A stretch of 64,000 bases of DNA from Siphonodentalium dalli (lineage: Eukaryota > Mollusca > Scaphopoda > Gadilida > Siphonodentaliidae). Made by a program: the position numbers and the translations under genes. The stretch lies in assembly GCA_032622095.1 (NCBI GenBank), contig CP136062.1, positions 153,756,875-153,820,874 of the forward strand, read 5' to 3'. Positions 63,389 to 64,000 of the stretch are shown one piece after another. How positions within the stretch are numbered: the first letter of the stretch is position 1; every line of letters starts with the position of its first letter. Below the pieces are notes generated by a model that was not told the origin of the DNA, made no database searches, and saw nothing but the letters and a program-made list of their open reading frames with translations.

Positions 63389-63775
63389 TCATAGGCATAT
63401 GTATTCATGTTCACACTATTACTATACGAAGTTTGGTGGAGTTCGGGCCAATAATAAGTGTTTATTCGATATTTTGTAAAACGCGTTTAGTGTTCGGCAT
63501 AGAAAAGCCGAACACAAGTTTATGTTCGACACTCAGTCACCGGTAATTAATTAACACATAGATATGCATAGATGTGGCGTTAGCTGGCGTTTGAGATATA
63601 TAACTCTATATACAGTCTACTAAATATAAGACCACCTTGTAAAGTTCATAGGCATATGTATTCACGTTCATACTATTACTATACGAAGTTTGGTGGAGTT
63701 TGGTTCAATAATGAGTGTTTTGTTGGGTGTTTTGTATAACGCGTTTGTGTTTGGCATAGAAAAGCCGAACACAAA
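63389..63775. repeat. Direct repeat, about 130 bp twice (period about 251)
   Basis: gttcataggcatatgtattc...ttactatacgaagtttggtg...catagaaaagccgaacacaa occurs at 63389 and again at 63640. Each unit ends in a gccgaacacaa motif, which is also scattered at 63325-63360. Confidence 0.8.
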
Positions 63776-63914
63776 CACAAACTTCTGTCTCATGGATTAG
63801 ATTATCCGCTGATAGGTGATAATTAATATCTGCCAGAAGGGATTTGGCAGGTTTAATTCGCGAGAAAAAACGTGTTTTGTTGTCCATTTTCGTCTGCATT
63901 CTCACTAAAATGTT

Positions 63915-63915
<1 letters not shown>

Positions 63916-63949
<34 letters not shown>
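63916..63949. repeat. C homopolymer (34 bases)
   Basis: Longest C run of the window; the true length is uncertain in any assembly. Confidence 0.85.
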
Positions 63950-63950
<1 letters not shown>

Positions 63951-64000
63951 TTATTATTACAAGTCATTTCGTACAATGTGGTAGTTTAGATGGATCATAC

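Overview
This is a 64 kb stretch of AT-rich animal genomic DNA. It is eukaryotic: it has spliced genes with GT-AG introns, a tRNA-derived SINE, LINE debris and dense families of short inverted-repeat DNA transposons. Degenerate tandem repeats ending in gacggacggacgg or cagacagacag tails, plus a SINE with a central domain of the type known from molluscs, make a marine lophotrochozoan (most likely a mollusc) the best guess. That assignment is an inference.

Genes. (1) Positions 1-552, minus strand: the 5' part of an HSF-type (heat-shock-factor-like) DNA-binding protein, cut by the window edge. (2) Positions 5119-6154, plus: a Tyr/Gly-rich protein of unknown function in one exon, broken by frame changes and stops at about 5285-5366. 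(3) Positions 14333-14449, minus: a candidate 38-residue ORF with a polyadenylation signal. (4) Positions 16511-44318, minus: a complete eight-exon DDRGK1 (UFBP1) gene for a 302-residue ER-anchored UFMylation factor. Every splice site and phase was worked out by hand. (5) Position 58864, plus: the first coding exon of an unrecognised gene that runs off the right edge. A C4 zinc-finger-like relic lies at 19349-19615, and a transposon-borne ORF at 29692-30375.

Mobile DNA. Nearly all the rest is transposon-derived, mostly non-autonomous. I recognise these groups: family A (TA duplication, termini CAGTAATGC, long palindrome); TTAA families starting CCCTTT (B, E, H, K); TTAA families starting AGG(G/A)GTACT or AGGTACTC (D, F, J); hAT-like elements with 8-bp duplications at 26933-28447, 31436-31689, 31816-32605 and 41491-42278; a Mutator-like element with a 9-bp duplication (11757-13110); a PIF/Harbinger-like element with TAA duplications and 35-bp terminal repeats (29272-30590); and a 5.8-kb element with arms of about 700 bp (23465-29268). 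Many are nested. The clearest tower is in DDRGK1 intron 4, where A was split by B, B by the 5.8-kb element, and that by a hAT and (at its edge) the Harbinger-like element.

The most unusual pattern is a 69-bp near-perfect palindrome, with arms beginning gccaatgcattctcttatat. It recurs almost unchanged inside three TTAA families (B, E, H) whose other sequence differs. The right third of the window (47-58 kb) holds tandem and satellite-like arrays: a 59-bp repeat, degenerate arrays of 115-150 bp, alternating TTAAGCGCAATTA palindromes and several segmental duplications.
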